Assembly (NCBI RefSeq): GCF_001747085.1
Contig: NZ_MDJD01000034.1
Span: forward strand, 620,001 to 684,000
Direction: 5' to 3'
DNA from: Flavivirga aquatica
GTDB lineage: Bacteria > Bacteroidota > Bacteroidia > Flavobacteriales > Flavobacteriaceae
Length of the DNA: 64,000 nucleotides
The position numbers and the translations under genes are program-made. Below the pieces are notes generated by a model that made no database searches, was not told the origin of the DNA, and worked only from the letters and a program-made list of their open reading frames with translations. This document shows positions 41,508 to 51,513 of the stretch, one piece after another (the stretch's first letter is position 1; each line of letters opens with the position of its first letter).

Positions 41508-42767
41508 CTACTCACCCATTGCCGCCATTACAGCTGCAGATAAACGTTTGTATGTTCCATTTTCTAGTCGATCTCTAATAGCATCAAAAGCATCTAACGT
41601 TTCTGTTACATCTTCTAAAGTATGTGTTGCTGTTGGTATTAGTCTTAATAAAATAAGTCCTTTAGGGATTACAGGATAAACCACTATAGAACAAAATATT
41701 CCATAGTTCTCACGTAAATCTCTAACCAGCGCCATAGCTTCAGGAATACTACCTTTAAGATATACAGGCGTTACACAACTTTGCGTTGTACCAATATCGA
41801 ATCCACGTGTCTTTAAGCCAGATTGTAATGCGTTAACATTTTCCCATAACTTATTTTTTAACTCAGGCATAGTTCTAAGCATATCTAAACGCTTAAGAGC
41901 ACCAACAACCAATTGCATTTGCAGTGATTTTGCAAACATTTGAGAACGTAAATTATATTTTAAATAATCAATTATTTCTTGATCACCTGCAATAAATGCT
42001 CCTGTACTTGCTAATGATTTTGCAAATGTTGCAAAGTACACATCAATATCATCTTGAACGCCTTGCTCTTCTCCTGCTCCTGCTCCAGTTGCTCCTAATG
42101 TACCAAAACCATGTGCGTCATCAACAAACAATCTAAAATTATATTTTTTCTTAAGCGCTACTATTTCTTTTAAACGACCTTGCTCACCTCGCATCCCAAA
42201 AACTCCTTCAGAAATAACTAAAATACCTCCTCCAGTTTGTTCTGCCATTTTTGTAGCTCTCTCTAGATTCTTTTCTAGACTATTTACATCATTATGTTTG
42301 TACGTAAAACGTTTCCCCATATGTAAACGTACACCATCAATAATACAGGCATGTGCATCAACATCATAAACAATAATATCATCTTTAGATACTAATGCAT
42401 CTATCGTAGAGACCATACCTTGGTAACCAAAATTTAAAAGATAAGCAGCTTCTTTTTTAACAAAAGATGCTAACTCATTCTGAAGTTTTTCATGTAAATC
42501 TGTATGACCAGACATCATTCTAGCTCCCATTGGATATGCAGACCCGTATTGCGCCGCAGCTTCAGAATCAACTTTTCTTACTTCTGGGTGATTTGCTAAG
42601 CCCAAGTAATCATTAATACTCCAAGTAATAACATCTTTTCCTTGAAACTTCATACGGTTAGAAATCTCACCTTCCAATTTAGGGAATACAAAATACCCTT
42701 CGGCTTGAGATGCCCATTTTCCTAATGGCCCTTTATCTTTATAAATTTTTTCGAATAAATCTTTCAT
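41508..42767 (-). CDS. capB: PLP-dependent alpha-oxoamine synthase, probable cysteate C-acyltransferase (CapB)
   Basis: This 419-aa enzyme is of the KBL/serine palmitoyltransferase family: WSINDYLGLANHPEVRK, a GSGARMMSGHTDLH-like MGARMMSGHTDLHEKL, VDDAHGFGTLG, and the PLP Lys in ATFAKSLAST. In Bacteroidota one branch of this family condenses cysteate with acyl-CoA or acyl-ACP in sulfonolipid (capnine) synthesis. A cysteine-synthase-like gene, the cysteate synthase candidate, lies next to it. I therefore favour CapB over 2-amino-3-ketobutyrate ligase. The class is certain; the substrate is inferred. It ends at the terminator at 41453. Confidence 0.72.
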   Translation of the reverse strand: MKDLFEKIYKDKGPLGKWASQAEGYFVFPKLEGEISNRMKFQGKDVITWSINDYLGLANHPEVRKVDSEAAAQYGSAYPMGARMMSGHTDLHEKLQNELASFVKKEAAYLLNFGYQGMVSTIDALVSKDDIIVYDVDAHACIIDGVRLHMGKRFTYKHNDVNSLEKNLERATKMAEQTGGGILVISEGVFGMRGEQGRLKEIVALKKKYNFRLFVDDAHGFGTLGATGAGAGEEQGVQDDIDVYFATFAKSLASTGAFIAGDQEIIDYLKYNLRSQMFAKSLQMQLVVGALKRLDMLRTMPELKNKLWENVNALQSGLKTRGFDIGTTQSCVTPVYLKGSIPEAMALVRDLRENYGIFCSIVVYPVIPKGLILLRLIPTATHTLEDVTETLDAFDAIRDRLENGTYKRLSAAVMAAMGE

Positions 42768-43098
42768 TTATTATAAATCTTATTGCTATTATATTTAGAC
42801 ATAACTATAAATAGGGAATTCCTTTTTTTAGAGAAACATAAACATTGTAAATGTTTAAGGAAATTTTAAAGAAGCCTTTAATTTTTAGTTAGTTCTTGCA
42901 AAATTAAATATTTATATGGTTTGAACATAATTTTTACTGCTCAATTATTTGAAATACTAATTAAACTTTATAATGAAACATGTAATTCTCTCCTTTTTTT
43001 AATTATCCTGAATTAAAAACTAAGACTATACTTACGTGATTCTAGTTCTACAAGTAAAAAACAATTTGGTTAACTGTTTTTTTAATTTAATTGACAAA
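42768..43098. other. Intergenic region upstream of capB
   Basis: 331 AT-rich bases lie between the capA terminator and the capB start. I see no coding frame and no clear promoter consensus; it should contain the capB promoter. Confidence 0.5.
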
Positions 43099-43147
43099 AA
43101 AATAGAGATAATATTTTACTTTATAAGTAAAATATTATCTCTATTTA
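43099..43147 (-). terminator. Long perfect hairpin terminator after capA
   Basis: A stem of about 22 bp (AATAGAGATAATATTTTACTT and its complement) has a 3-base loop and is followed by T residues when read on the minus strand. It separates capA and capB transcripts. Confidence 0.85.
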
Positions 43148-43162
43148 AAAAAATTATATGTA

Positions 43163-44203
43163 CTATTTTATATATTCAATATTTTGAATTGCAGCTTCAT
43201 TAATACTATCAAAAAAGCCTTGTTCGTTCATCCATTTATCACTATACACCTTACTCATGTAACGTGAGCCATGATCTGGAAATATAACAACTACATTATC
43301 TCCTTCTTTAAATCTTCCTTCATCACCTAATTGCTTAATTCCTTGCATTACTGCACCAGACGTATATCCTACAAACATACCTTCTGTTTTTGCTATTAAT
43401 CTAGCTGTATGAGCACTTTCCTCATCAGTTACCTTAACAAATTCATCTATAACATCAAAATTTGTTGCTCCTGGTATTAAGTTTTTACCTAAGCCTTCAA
43501 TTCTGTATGGATATATTTCTTTTTTATCAAACTCTCTAGTTTCGTGATATTTTTTAATAACAGAACCAAATGCATCAACTCCAATAACTTTAATATTTGG
43601 GTTTTGTTCTTTTAAATATTTTGCAGTTCCTGAAATAGTTCCTCCGGTACCACTACATGCTACAAGGTGTGTTATTTTACCTTCTGTTTGCTCCCATATT
43701 TCTGGACCTGTAGATTTATAATGAGCATCAATATTTAATTCATTAAAATATTGATTAATATAAACTGATCCTTTCATCTCTTCATGCAAACGTTTTGCTA
43801 CTTGATAATACGATCTAGGATCATCTGCACTAACATGTGCAGGACAAACGTATACTTTAGCTCCCATCGTTTTCAACATATCTATTTTGTCTGCTGAAGA
43901 TTTTGAGCTTACTGCAAGTACACAATCATAACCCTTAATAATACTTACCATAGCAATACTAAAACCTGTATTACCTGAAGTTGTCTCTATAATAGTGTCT
44001 CCTGGAGAAAGAATTCCTTTTTTTTCTGCTTGCTCAATAATATATAAAGCAATTCTATCTTTTGATGATTGTCCAGGGTTAAAAGATTCTACTTTTGCAT
44101 AAAAGTTACCTTTAAACTCTGAAGCTATTTTATTAAGTTTAATAAGTGGTGTATTACCTACTAAATCTAATACATTATCAAAAACTTGATTTTTGTGTTT
44201 CAT
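43163..44203 (-). CDS. capA: PLP-dependent cysteine-synthase-family enzyme, probable cysteate synthase (CapA)
   Basis: This 346-aa fold-type II PLP enzyme starts [20 protein letters not shown]. It has the PLP Lys in [12 protein letters not shown], the substrate loop [10 protein letters not shown], and a phosphate-binding GTGGTISG. It resembles cysteine synthase and cystathionine beta-synthase. Next to a capB-like gene it is likely the cysteate synthase of capnine sulfonolipid synthesis, which uses phosphoserine and sulfite. Cysteine or cystathionine synthesis is the alternative. A strong terminator follows. Confidence 0.68.
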   Translation of the reverse strand: MKHKNQVFDNVLDLVGNTPLIKLNKIASEFKGNFYAKVESFNPGQSSKDRIALYIIEQAEKKGILSPGDTIIETTSGNTGFSIAMVSIIKGYDCVLAVSSKSSADKIDMLKTMGAKVYVCPAHVSADDPRSYYQVAKRLHEEMKGSVYINQYFNELNIDAHYKSTGPEIWEQTEGKITHLVACSGTGGTISGTAKYLKEQNPNIKVIGVDAFGSVIKKYHETREFDKKEIYPYRIEGLGKNLIPGATNFDVIDEFVKVTDEESAHTARLIAKTEGMFVGYTSGAVMQGIKQLGDEGRFKEGDNVVVIFPDHGSRYMSKVYSDKWMNEQGFFDSINEAAIQNIEYIK

Positions 44204-44282
44204 AAAAGCTTATTACAAACTGTGCTATTTTTATAAATAAATTCAGTTTTAAAACCGAACAAAAGTAAAACTTTTTTTTTTA

Positions 44283-46421
44283 TTATCCACGTATCCCTTC
44301 TAAATCTAGTAAAAAGGCGTATTCTAAAGCTACTTCTTTTAGACTTTCAAAACGTCCTGAAGCCCCGCCATGACCAGAATCCATGTCTGTATGTAATAAC
44401 AATTTATTTGAATCTGTTTTTAATTCTCTCAATTTTGCTACCCACTTAGCTGGCTCCCAATATTGTACTTGAGAATCATGCAATCCTGTTGTTACCAACA
44501 TGTTTGGATATTCTTTAGCCTCTACATTATCGTATGGCGAATACGACTTCATATAATTATAATATTCTGGATCATTAGGATTTCCCCACTCATCATACTC
44601 TCCTGTTGTTAAAGGAATGGTATCATCTAACATGGTTGTTACTACATCTACAAAAGGAACTGCTGCTAAGACTCCGTGGTATAATTCTGGATTCATATTA
44701 ATAACAGCTCCCATTAACAAACCTCCTGCAGAACCTCCATAAGCATACAAATGTTTATTTGATGTATAATTTTGCGCTATTAAATACTTTGAACAATCAA
44801 TAAAATCGTGAAATGTATTAAGTTTTGTTAATAGTTTACCATTTTCATACCAATTTCGACCTAAATATTCTCCTCCTCTAATATGTGCAATAGCATAAAT
44901 AAATCCCCTATCTAATAAACTTAAACGAATACTTGAAAATGATGGATCTGTAGTAGATCCATAAGAACCATAAGCATACTGCAATAAAGGATTGGTTCCA
45001 TCTAATTTTATTCCTTTTTTATAAACTAAAGATATAGGTACTTTTACGCCATCTCTTACTGTTGCCCAAACACGTTTAGATTCATAATTTTCTTTGCTAA
45101 AATTACCTCCTAAAACTTCTTGTTCTTTCTTTATCTCTTTTTGTTTGGTCTTAAAATTATAATCAATTACAGAACTTGGAGATGTTAATGAATTATAACC
45201 ATATCGCATTACTTGACTATCGAAATCTGGATTATTACCTATATAAGCTGTATATGTTTCAGAATTAAAAGGTAAATAATAGTCTTCTTCACCATTCCAA
45301 CTCATTACACGTAATTTATTAAGCCCATTTTCTCGCTCATTAACAACCAAATAATCTTTAAAAATTTCAATATCTTCAAGCAACACTTCTTTTCTGTGTG
45401 GTAAAACAGTTTCCCAATATTTTTTCCCTGTATTATTCTCGTTTGTCTTAAGTAACTTAAAATTAGTTGCGCCATCTAAATTTGTTATAATGTAAAAGGC
45501 ATCTTTATAATGTGCTATGCTGTATTCTAAATCTTTTTCTCGTTCTTGAAAAATTTTAAAATCATTATCGGGAGCATCTGCACTTATAAATCTATATTCT
45601 GATGATAATGTACTAGAAGATCCAATTACAATATACTTTTTAGATTTTGTTTTGTAAACAAAAGCATTAAAGGTTTCGTCTGCTTCATGAAAAACCTCAA
45701 TATCTTTGATTGTATCTGAATGTAACTTATGCTTAAAAATTTTATGAGATCGTAAAGTGACTTCATCTTTCATTGAATAAAACATGGTTTTATTATCATT
45801 TGCCCATGTAGCACTTCCTGTGGTATTTAATATTTTATCTGAATAGATTTCACCAGTAATTAAATTCTTTACTTGAATTGTATATTGACGTCTACCAACA
45901 GTATCTGTAGAAAAGACCGCCAAAGTATTATCTGGACTTATAGCAATGCCACCTAAATTGAAATAAGAATGTTCTTTTGCCATTTCATTGCAATCGAACA
46001 TAACTTCTTCTGGCGCTTCTAAAGATTCCTTTTTACGCACATAAACAGGGTAATCGCTACCTTTTTCATAACGTGTTATATACCAATAGCCATTAAGTTT
46101 ATAAGGTACGGTATTGTCTTCTTCTTTTATTCTGCCTTTCATTTCTTCAAATAGATTTTTCTGAAAAGCTTCGGTATGCTGCATTACTCCTTTTGTATAA
46201 TCATTTTCAGCATTTAAATAATCAATAACATCAGGGTTCTCTCTATCATTCAACCAATAATAATTATCAATTCTATCATCATCATGAATACTAAGCTTCT
46301 TATATATTTTATTTACTACTGGAAACTTAGAAAGCTCTATTTTTTCTATCATCTGTTGATTTTTTTTACAGGAATAAGCAAAAATAATACTTAGCATCAA
46401 AATAATAGCTTGATTTTTCAT
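44283..46421 (-). CDS. Lipoprotein S9A peptidase, oligopeptidase B-like
   Basis: This 712-aa protein has a lipoprotein signal (MKNQAIILMLSIIFAYSC). A beta-propeller covers about residues 60-420 and an alpha/beta hydrolase domain follows. The catalytic Ser is in YGGSAGGLLMG, the Asp is in the TTGLHDSQVQYWEP region, and the His is in DSGHGGASGR. The pattern is that of oligopeptidase B (prolyl oligopeptidase family). It cleaves short peptides, probably in the periplasm given the lipobox. It is a lone gene. Confidence 0.88.
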   Translation of the reverse strand: MKNQAIILMLSIIFAYSCKKNQQMIEKIELSKFPVVNKIYKKLSIHDDDRIDNYYWLNDRENPDVIDYLNAENDYTKGVMQHTEAFQKNLFEEMKGRIKEEDNTVPYKLNGYWYITRYEKGSDYPVYVRKKESLEAPEEVMFDCNEMAKEHSYFNLGGIAISPDNTLAVFSTDTVGRRQYTIQVKNLITGEIYSDKILNTTGSATWANDNKTMFYSMKDEVTLRSHKIFKHKLHSDTIKDIEVFHEADETFNAFVYKTKSKKYIVIGSSSTLSSEYRFISADAPDNDFKIFQEREKDLEYSIAHYKDAFYIITNLDGATNFKLLKTNENNTGKKYWETVLPHRKEVLLEDIEIFKDYLVVNERENGLNKLRVMSWNGEEDYYLPFNSETYTAYIGNNPDFDSQVMRYGYNSLTSPSSVIDYNFKTKQKEIKKEQEVLGGNFSKENYESKRVWATVRDGVKVPISLVYKKGIKLDGTNPLLQYAYGSYGSTTDPSFSSIRLSLLDRGFIYAIAHIRGGEYLGRNWYENGKLLTKLNTFHDFIDCSKYLIAQNYTSNKHLYAYGGSAGGLLMGAVINMNPELYHGVLAAVPFVDVVTTMLDDTIPLTTGEYDEWGNPNDPEYYNYMKSYSPYDNVEAKEYPNMLVTTGLHDSQVQYWEPAKWVAKLRELKTDSNKLLLHTDMDSGHGGASGRFESLKEVALEYAFLLDLEGIRG

Positions 46422-46437
46422 TTTATATAATTCATTA

Positions 46438-46469
46438 TTGTAAATAACCTTATTATTTTAATAATTTTG
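46438..46469 (+). promoter_or_regulatory. Promoter (TTG - 21 - TAATTTTG)
   Basis: TTG at 46438-46440 and TAATTTTG at 46462-46469 fit the Bacteroidota consensus. The -7 element ends 21 bases before the ybaB-like ATG. Confidence 0.5.
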
Positions 46470-46490
46470 TATTAAATAAAATACAAAAAT

Positions 46491-46814
46491 ATGTTTGGAG
46501 ATATGATGAATATGATGGGTAAACTAAAAGATACCCAAAAGAAAGTTGAAGAGACTAAAGTACGTTTAAATACTGTTTTAATTGATGAGTCTAGTAATGA
46601 TAATAAACTTAAAATCTCTTTAACTGCTAATAGAACTATAAAGTCTATAGAAATTGATGATGAATTGCTTAAAGATAAAGAGCAACTTGAAGATTACCTT
46701 ATTTTAACACTTAATAAAGCTATTGAAAAAGCTACAAGTGTAAATGAAGCTGAATTAGCTGCTGTTGCAAAAGAAGGTATGCCGAATATTCCAGGAATGG
46801 ATATGTTTAAATAA
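46491..46814 (+). CDS. YbaB/EbfC nucleoid-associated protein
   Basis: This 107-aa protein starts [20 protein letters not shown], the usual helical start of YbaB. The beta-strands [20 protein letters not shown] follow, and then a C-terminal helix. Members bind DNA as dimers and influence nucleoid structure. It has its own promoter. The recR-like gene that neighbours it in many bacteria is absent here. Confidence 0.88.
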   Translation: MFGDMMNMMGKLKDTQKKVEETKVRLNTVLIDESSNDNKLKISLTANRTIKSIEIDDELLKDKEQLEDYLILTLNKAIEKATSVNEAELAAVAKEGMPNIPGMDMFK

Positions 46815-46859
46815 TTAAATTTTAGATTTATAGATACTAAGTACTGATAGGTTAAGTTT

Positions 46860-47876
46860 TTAAATTTTTAAGAGTGTATATAATAATCTTTCATGCATAG
46901 TATCTGTATAATCTAAGTGTGTAACCATTCTCAATTTACCACCACCCATACTAATAATATAAATATTTTTATTTGCTAGATTTTGTACAAAATGGGTTTC
47001 ACTAACATCATTATTTAATTCGAAAATTACAATATTAGTCTCAATAAGCTCTACGTTTTTAACTATTGCTAATTTAGCTAACACGTTGCCTATTTCTTTA
47101 GCTTTTTTATGATCCTCTTTTAATCTTTCAACATGATTATCTAAAGCATATAATCCAGCTGCTGCCAAATACCCAGCTTGACGCATATTACCACCAAATA
47201 TTTTTCTAATTCTAATCGCGTTTTCCATTATTTGAGTATTACCAACTAATACAGACCCTATAGGACATCCTAAACTTTTACTTAAACAAACAGAAATAGT
47301 GTCAAAAACTTCCCCGTATTGTTTTGTTGTTTCTTGCTTAGCTACTAGAGTATTCCATAGTCTTGCACCATCTAAATGAAACCCCAGTTTATTAGTATCA
47401 CAAACATTTTTTATTTTTAGAATTTCATTAAAATCCCAACAAGCACCACCTCCTTTATTAGTCGTGTTTTCAATTTCAACTAAACTCGTTTTACTATAAT
47501 AATAAGCGTCAGGGTTTATAGCTTCTAATACTTGATCGGCTTTAAACATACCTCTATTACCATCAATCAGCTTACATGATATACCACTATTAAAAGACGC
47601 TCCTCCAGATTCGTAATTATAAATATGAGCATATTTATCGCAAATAACTTGATCTCCAGGGTTTGTATGTAATTTTAAAGCGGTTTGGTTAGCCATTGTA
47701 CCACTTGGAAAAAACAACGCACTATCCTTATCAAACATAGTTGCAATACGCGACTCTAATTCATTAACAGTTGGATCTTCTCTAAATACATCGTCTCCCA
47801 CATTAGCTTGCATCATAACTTCCAGCATAGCTTTAGTTGGCTTTGTTACGGTATCGCTCCTAAGGTCTATTATCAT
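46860..47876 (-). CDS. Low-specificity threonine aldolase-type PLP enzyme
   Basis: This 338-aa enzyme starts MIIDLRSDTVTKPTKAMLEV. It has DDVFREDPTVNELE, FFPSGTMANQTALKLH and LGFHLDGARLWN, and the PLP Lys lies in SVCLSKSLGCPIGS. These are hallmarks of L-threonine/L-allo-threonine aldolase, which releases glycine and acetaldehyde. It lies downstream of the HAD gene on the same strand with a 29-base gap, so it may share a transcript with the glycan cluster. Confidence 0.9.
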   Translation of the reverse strand: MIIDLRSDTVTKPTKAMLEVMMQANVGDDVFREDPTVNELESRIATMFDKDSALFFPSGTMANQTALKLHTNPGDQVICDKYAHIYNYESGGASFNSGISCKLIDGNRGMFKADQVLEAINPDAYYYSKTSLVEIENTTNKGGGACWDFNEILKIKNVCDTNKLGFHLDGARLWNTLVAKQETTKQYGEVFDTISVCLSKSLGCPIGSVLVGNTQIMENAIRIRKIFGGNMRQAGYLAAAGLYALDNHVERLKEDHKKAKEIGNVLAKLAIVKNVELIETNIVIFELNNDVSETHFVQNLANKNIYIISMGGGKLRMVTHLDYTDTMHERLLYTLLKI

Positions 47877-47905
47877 TTCTAATTAAACATTTTTATTTAT
47901 GAATA

Positions 47906-48577
47906 TTATAATTGAATTATATTCATAATTTCTTTTAGACTATTTATTTTATGGTTTGGCAGATATTCAAATGGTATATTGAAATTTTGTGAATGAATAT
48001 TCAAACCTTTATTTAGCAAACAAACTGTCGTCCATCCTAGTTTATTTGGTGTAATAAAATCTTTTTTTAAATTATCTCCAATATAAAAATATTTACCTTC
48101 TTTAAAGGTTTTTTCAAAATATTTATAATTTTCAATATTTGGTTTTTCACTACCAAACTCTTCTGAAATTATAATTTCAGAAAAATAAACATCGAGTTTC
48201 ATTGCTTTTATTTTGTTTCTTTGCTCAATGCTTCTACCATCTGTTAAAAGTCCTAGAGAAACCTTATTCTTTTTTAAATAATCTAAAACTTGTGTATTCT
48301 CTGGTTTTAAAAACAACTCAGGTTTATGAGTTCTATATAAATTTAATAATTGGTCAACACTAAATGGACAATGATATTTTTCAATTATAAGTTTAAAAAC
48401 ATTTTTTCTAGCTATATAAAAATCTAGCATATCATTATAAATAGCCGTTTGATCTCCATGGATCTGAGCTGAAAGCTTAAAAGAAATGTCTTTAAAAGCT
48501 GATTTTAAAAAATCAACTTCATTATATAATGTATCATCTAAATCGAAAATAACAACTTTATTAGTCTCTGTAGTCAT
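47906..48577 (-). CDS. HAD-family hydrolase coupled to the ATP-grasp gene
   Basis: This 223-aa protein has motif I KVVIFDLDDTLYNE, motif II GLLTDGRS and motif III EKPNIENYKYFEK then YIGDNLKKDF. It is a Mg-dependent phosphatase of subfamily I. Its start overlaps the end of the ATP-grasp gene by 17 bases, so the two are translationally coupled. HAD/ATP-grasp pairs are common in surface-glycan clusters. The substrate is unknown. Confidence 0.82.
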   Translation of the reverse strand: MTTETNKVVIFDLDDTLYNEVDFLKSAFKDISFKLSAQIHGDQTAIYNDMLDFYIARKNVFKLIIEKYHCPFSVDQLLNLYRTHKPELFLKPENTQVLDYLKKNKVSLGLLTDGRSIEQRNKIKAMKLDVYFSEIIISEEFGSEKPNIENYKYFEKTFKEGKYFYIGDNLKKDFITPNKLGWTTVCLLNKGLNIHSQNFNIPFEYLPNHKINSLKEIMNIIQL

Positions 48578-49529
48578 GAACTAAAATTTCATCGTCGTAA
48601 CGTAGCATTAATAAATTATTTTCCCAATCATCATAATATGGTATTTCTTCTCCTAACAGGTATTCTTGGATAATCCATTTAGGATAATTACCTCCTGCTA
48701 AATATGATAAAGGAAACCCTCCTCCAAACCTTGGGTTTATTTCTATTCCAATAATTCTATCTGTTTTTCTATGCATAAAACATTGAATTGTAATACACCC
48801 TCTCATACCTTCATAACGAGAAGCATTATTCTTAAAAAAGTCTACTAATTTGTTTTTTTTAGTTATTCCTTTACTAACCTCTCCTGCTCTTATTTCTATT
48901 CGTTTTCTAGGTATTATACATTTTAAAGAGCCTGATTTATCATAATACGCATCACATGTATACTCGTCATGATGGTTCTTATCTATATATCTAAAAAACA
49001 GTAATTTAATATTGTTTAAATGATAATTCGAAATTTGTGAAGCTTTCTTTAACACATAATTATCATTACTGCCACTACCATTTACTGGCTTAACAAATAT
49101 TGGTAATTTAAAATTATCTTTAGAGTATAACTTAGGCGTATTAAGATGCATCTTTTTAAATACTTTTTTAGATTTCATCTTATTTTCGCATGCCCTAATT
49201 ATATTTCTGTTTGATATTATTATTTGTATCCCTAATTTGTTAAACTCATTCACTTTTCTAGAAAGAATGTTTAGCTCTGTATCTATTGTTGGTACAATAA
49301 GCTTTACATTATTTTCTATACATATTTTTATTAACTGATCTAAATAATCTTTATCTGTTACCTTACAGACCTTAAATGCATTATCTGCTATTTGAGCAGC
49401 TGCAGATAATTCCAGCGAAGCATCAACAACAATTACTTTACCTTCCTTGAAAATTTTCTTCAACTCCTTTTTAAAAGCCCTAACTAAAGAAACCCTTCTT
49501 CCTCCCGATGTAATTAAAATGTTACTCAT
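48561..49529 (-). CDS. ATP-grasp ligase-type enzyme
   Basis: This 322-aa protein starts NILITSGGRRVSLVRAFKKE, a pre-ATP-grasp nucleotide fold. The ATP-grasp core has PIFVKPVNGSGSNDNYVL and GCITIQCF, and the metal-binding end is IGIEINPRFGGGFPLSYLAG. It is like the carbamoyl-phosphate-synthase/PylC group that forms amide bonds. It is coupled to the HAD gene and follows a GT2 gene by 21 bases. It may decorate a polysaccharide with an amino acid or similar group. Confidence 0.82.
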   Translation of the reverse strand: MSNILITSGGRRVSLVRAFKKELKKIFKEGKVIVVDASLELSAAAQIADNAFKVCKVTDKDYLDQLIKICIENNVKLIVPTIDTELNILSRKVNEFNKLGIQIIISNRNIIRACENKMKSKKVFKKMHLNTPKLYSKDNFKLPIFVKPVNGSGSNDNYVLKKASQISNYHLNNIKLLFFRYIDKNHHDEYTCDAYYDKSGSLKCIIPRKRIEIRAGEVSKGITKKNKLVDFFKNNASRYEGMRGCITIQCFMHRKTDRIIGIEINPRFGGGFPLSYLAGGNYPKWIIQEYLLGEEIPYYDDWENNLLMLRYDDEILVHDYRD

Positions 49530-49550
49530 TCAAAATTTTCTTTATTTAGA

Positions 49551-50573
49551 TTATTTTTTAAATCTTAAAAATGGGTTGCATATAATAAATAGTATAAAAT
49601 ATGCACGTTTAATATTTAATACCTTGGTTATAAGCCTATATACAATTCCATTATAATCATTACCAATAAATGAATTCAATGGATATGCTCCTATTTTAGT
49701 TAGATTTTTTAAAATTAATTTCACGTTTTTTAACTTGATAACAGACTTCATTATTCTTATCATCATAAAAAAAACAAATGATTGTTGTCTAGCTTTCAAC
49801 CTAGTTATGCATTTTTTTGACTGTGGAGTGTCTTCTTTTATTCTTTCAATAAGTTTTGCATATTCTACTGCTGCATTTTCATTATCGTAAATAACTTTTA
49901 AATAATGTTCTGGCTCTTTACTTGTCATTGCAGAGCCTTCTACTTTTACATGTCTATGTGCATCCAATGGTAAATAAGCAACTTTACCAGCTTCTATTAA
50001 TAATGAAACTGTAAAAATAGCGTCTTCCATCCACCTCCCGTGAATAAAGCAAACTCCAGATGTAACTAAAAATTCTCTATTAATAATGTACCACCAAACT
50101 TCATTTTTAAATCCTCTATCTGCAATGTATTCAATACCGTTTTTTGATATTTTTGCTTTTAAAGAAGAGGTATTGTCTGTATTTGAATTATTTATATTAA
50201 AAAATGTTGTTTTACAAGACATAAATGTTACAATATCCACCTTATGCCAATCTGCACAGTCCAATATGGTTTTCAAAACATTTGAAGCTAAATAATCATC
50301 TGGATCTATAAAATAAATATAATCACCTTTTGCTAGTTTCACACCTTTATTTCTTGCTGCACCAACACCTTGATTTTCTTGACTATAAACTAAAACATTC
50401 TTATACTTTTTAGCATAGCTATTGGCTATAGAAATGCTATTATCTTTAGAGCCATCATTTATTATTAAAATTTCATAATTATGAGTTCCTAAATTTTGAT
50501 TTATAAGGCTATCTATACATCCTGAAATATATTTTTCTACGTTAAAAACCGGAACTATAATACTTAACCTCAA
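49551..50573 (-). CDS. GT2 family glycosyltransferase
   Basis: This 340-aa protein has LSIIVPVFNVEKYISGCIDS at the start, then EILIINDGSKDNS, GVGAARNKGVKLAKGDYIYF and the metal-binding IDPDDYLA. It is a typical GT-A inverting transferase. It is the first gene of the minus-strand GT2/ATP-grasp/HAD unit. Similar to the GT2 genes at 53848 and 54907, it probably builds the same surface glycan. Confidence 0.9.
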   Translation of the reverse strand: MRLSIIVPVFNVEKYISGCIDSLINQNLGTHNYEILIINDGSKDNSISIANSYAKKYKNVLVYSQENQGVGAARNKGVKLAKGDYIYFIDPDDYLASNVLKTILDCADWHKVDIVTFMSCKTTFFNINNSNTDNTSSLKAKISKNGIEYIADRGFKNEVWWYIINREFLVTSGVCFIHGRWMEDAIFTVSLLIEAGKVAYLPLDAHRHVKVEGSAMTSKEPEHYLKVIYDNENAAVEYAKLIERIKEDTPQSKKCITRLKARQQSFVFFMMIRIMKSVIKLKNVKLILKNLTKIGAYPLNSFIGNDYNGIVYRLITKVLNIKRAYFILFIICNPFLRFKK

Positions 50574-50835
50574 TATAGATGTATTAAATTTTAAAAAACA
50601 TATTACTTATCATAAGACGAACAAAAACCTAGTCAAGCTTACCTTAAAATATGATAAAAAGCCTTTCCCTATAAAAAAATATACTACAAATATTGTGTAA
50701 AAAAAATATTACACCAAATTATTTCTCAATATTATCGATTTATAATGTTTATTATCCGATAAATAGATTTAAATCAATCTAGATTGTTATTTTAGTTGAG
50801 TAATAATTTTCTTATAACTCAATATAACAAACTAT

Positions 50836-51513
50836 ATGTTAGTTAATAGGTTTAAAAATTATATTCTTGATTTATTCAGTTTTCATAAAACTAGTCTATA
50901 TCTTCTTTTTTTATTAATTATTGTTGATTTTGCTTTTATAATACTTCACTGCATGAATATGTATGGCGTGATTGAAAGAAATAATCTGTATTTTATTGAA
51001 GACGATAATAGTTACTCTGAAGTTTTTCAGTATATAAAAGAATTATGGATATTTCTTATTCTTATATTTATAGCTGTGAAAAAAAAAATATTCCCGTATG
51101 TAATATGGTCCTTATTATTTTTGTATTTATTATTTGATGATTCTTTAAGTTTACATGAAAACATTGGCGAATATTTATCCAATTATTTTGAAATACAGTC
51201 GGGTTTAGGAATACGTTCTGTAGATTTTGGGGAACTAATAGTCTCCTTTTCCGTGGGTATAAGTTTTACGTTTTTTCTTGTTTTAGGATACTTAAAATCT
51301 AATAAAACCATAAAAAAGGTTTTTCAACATCTTTCTATATTTATCCTACTTTTAGCTTTCTTTGGTGTTTTTATAGACATTTTGCATGTATTTTTTAATG
51401 ATAATAATAAGTTAGGGCTATTTGAAGATGGAGGAGAAATGATAGTTATGAGTATTATATTAGCTTATGTTTTTAATTTATTGGACAAAAATTTTAATTT
51501 ACAATTGGTATAA
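50836..51513 (+). CDS. Polytopic membrane protein of unknown function
   Basis: This 225-aa protein has about six hydrophobic helices. Acidic and His residues lie at the membrane edge (LLFDDSLSLHENIGEYLSNY), and DGGEMIVMSIILAYVF is near the end. The layout recalls the three paralogs at 51494-53714 but lacks their EEIAWGQ motif. It overlaps the next gene by 20 bases convergently. The function is not recognised. Confidence 0.65.
   Translation: MLVNRFKNYILDLFSFHKTSLYLLFLLIIVDFAFIILHCMNMYGVIERNNLYFIEDDNSYSEVFQYIKELWIFLILIFIAVKKKIFPYVIWSLLFLYLLFDDSLSLHENIGEYLSNYFEIQSGLGIRSVDFGELIVSFSVGISFTFFLVLGYLKSNKTIKKVFQHLSIFILLLAFFGVFIDILHVFFNDNNKLGLFEDGGEMIVMSIILAYVFNLLDKNFNLQLV

Noticed and set aside
41508-42767. 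2-amino-3-ketobutyrate CoA ligase (threonine breakdown)
   Set aside because: No threonine dehydrogenase is adjacent, and the neighbour is a cysteine-synthase-like gene, which fits sulfonolipid synthesis better. The aldolase at 46860 is not in the same transcript.
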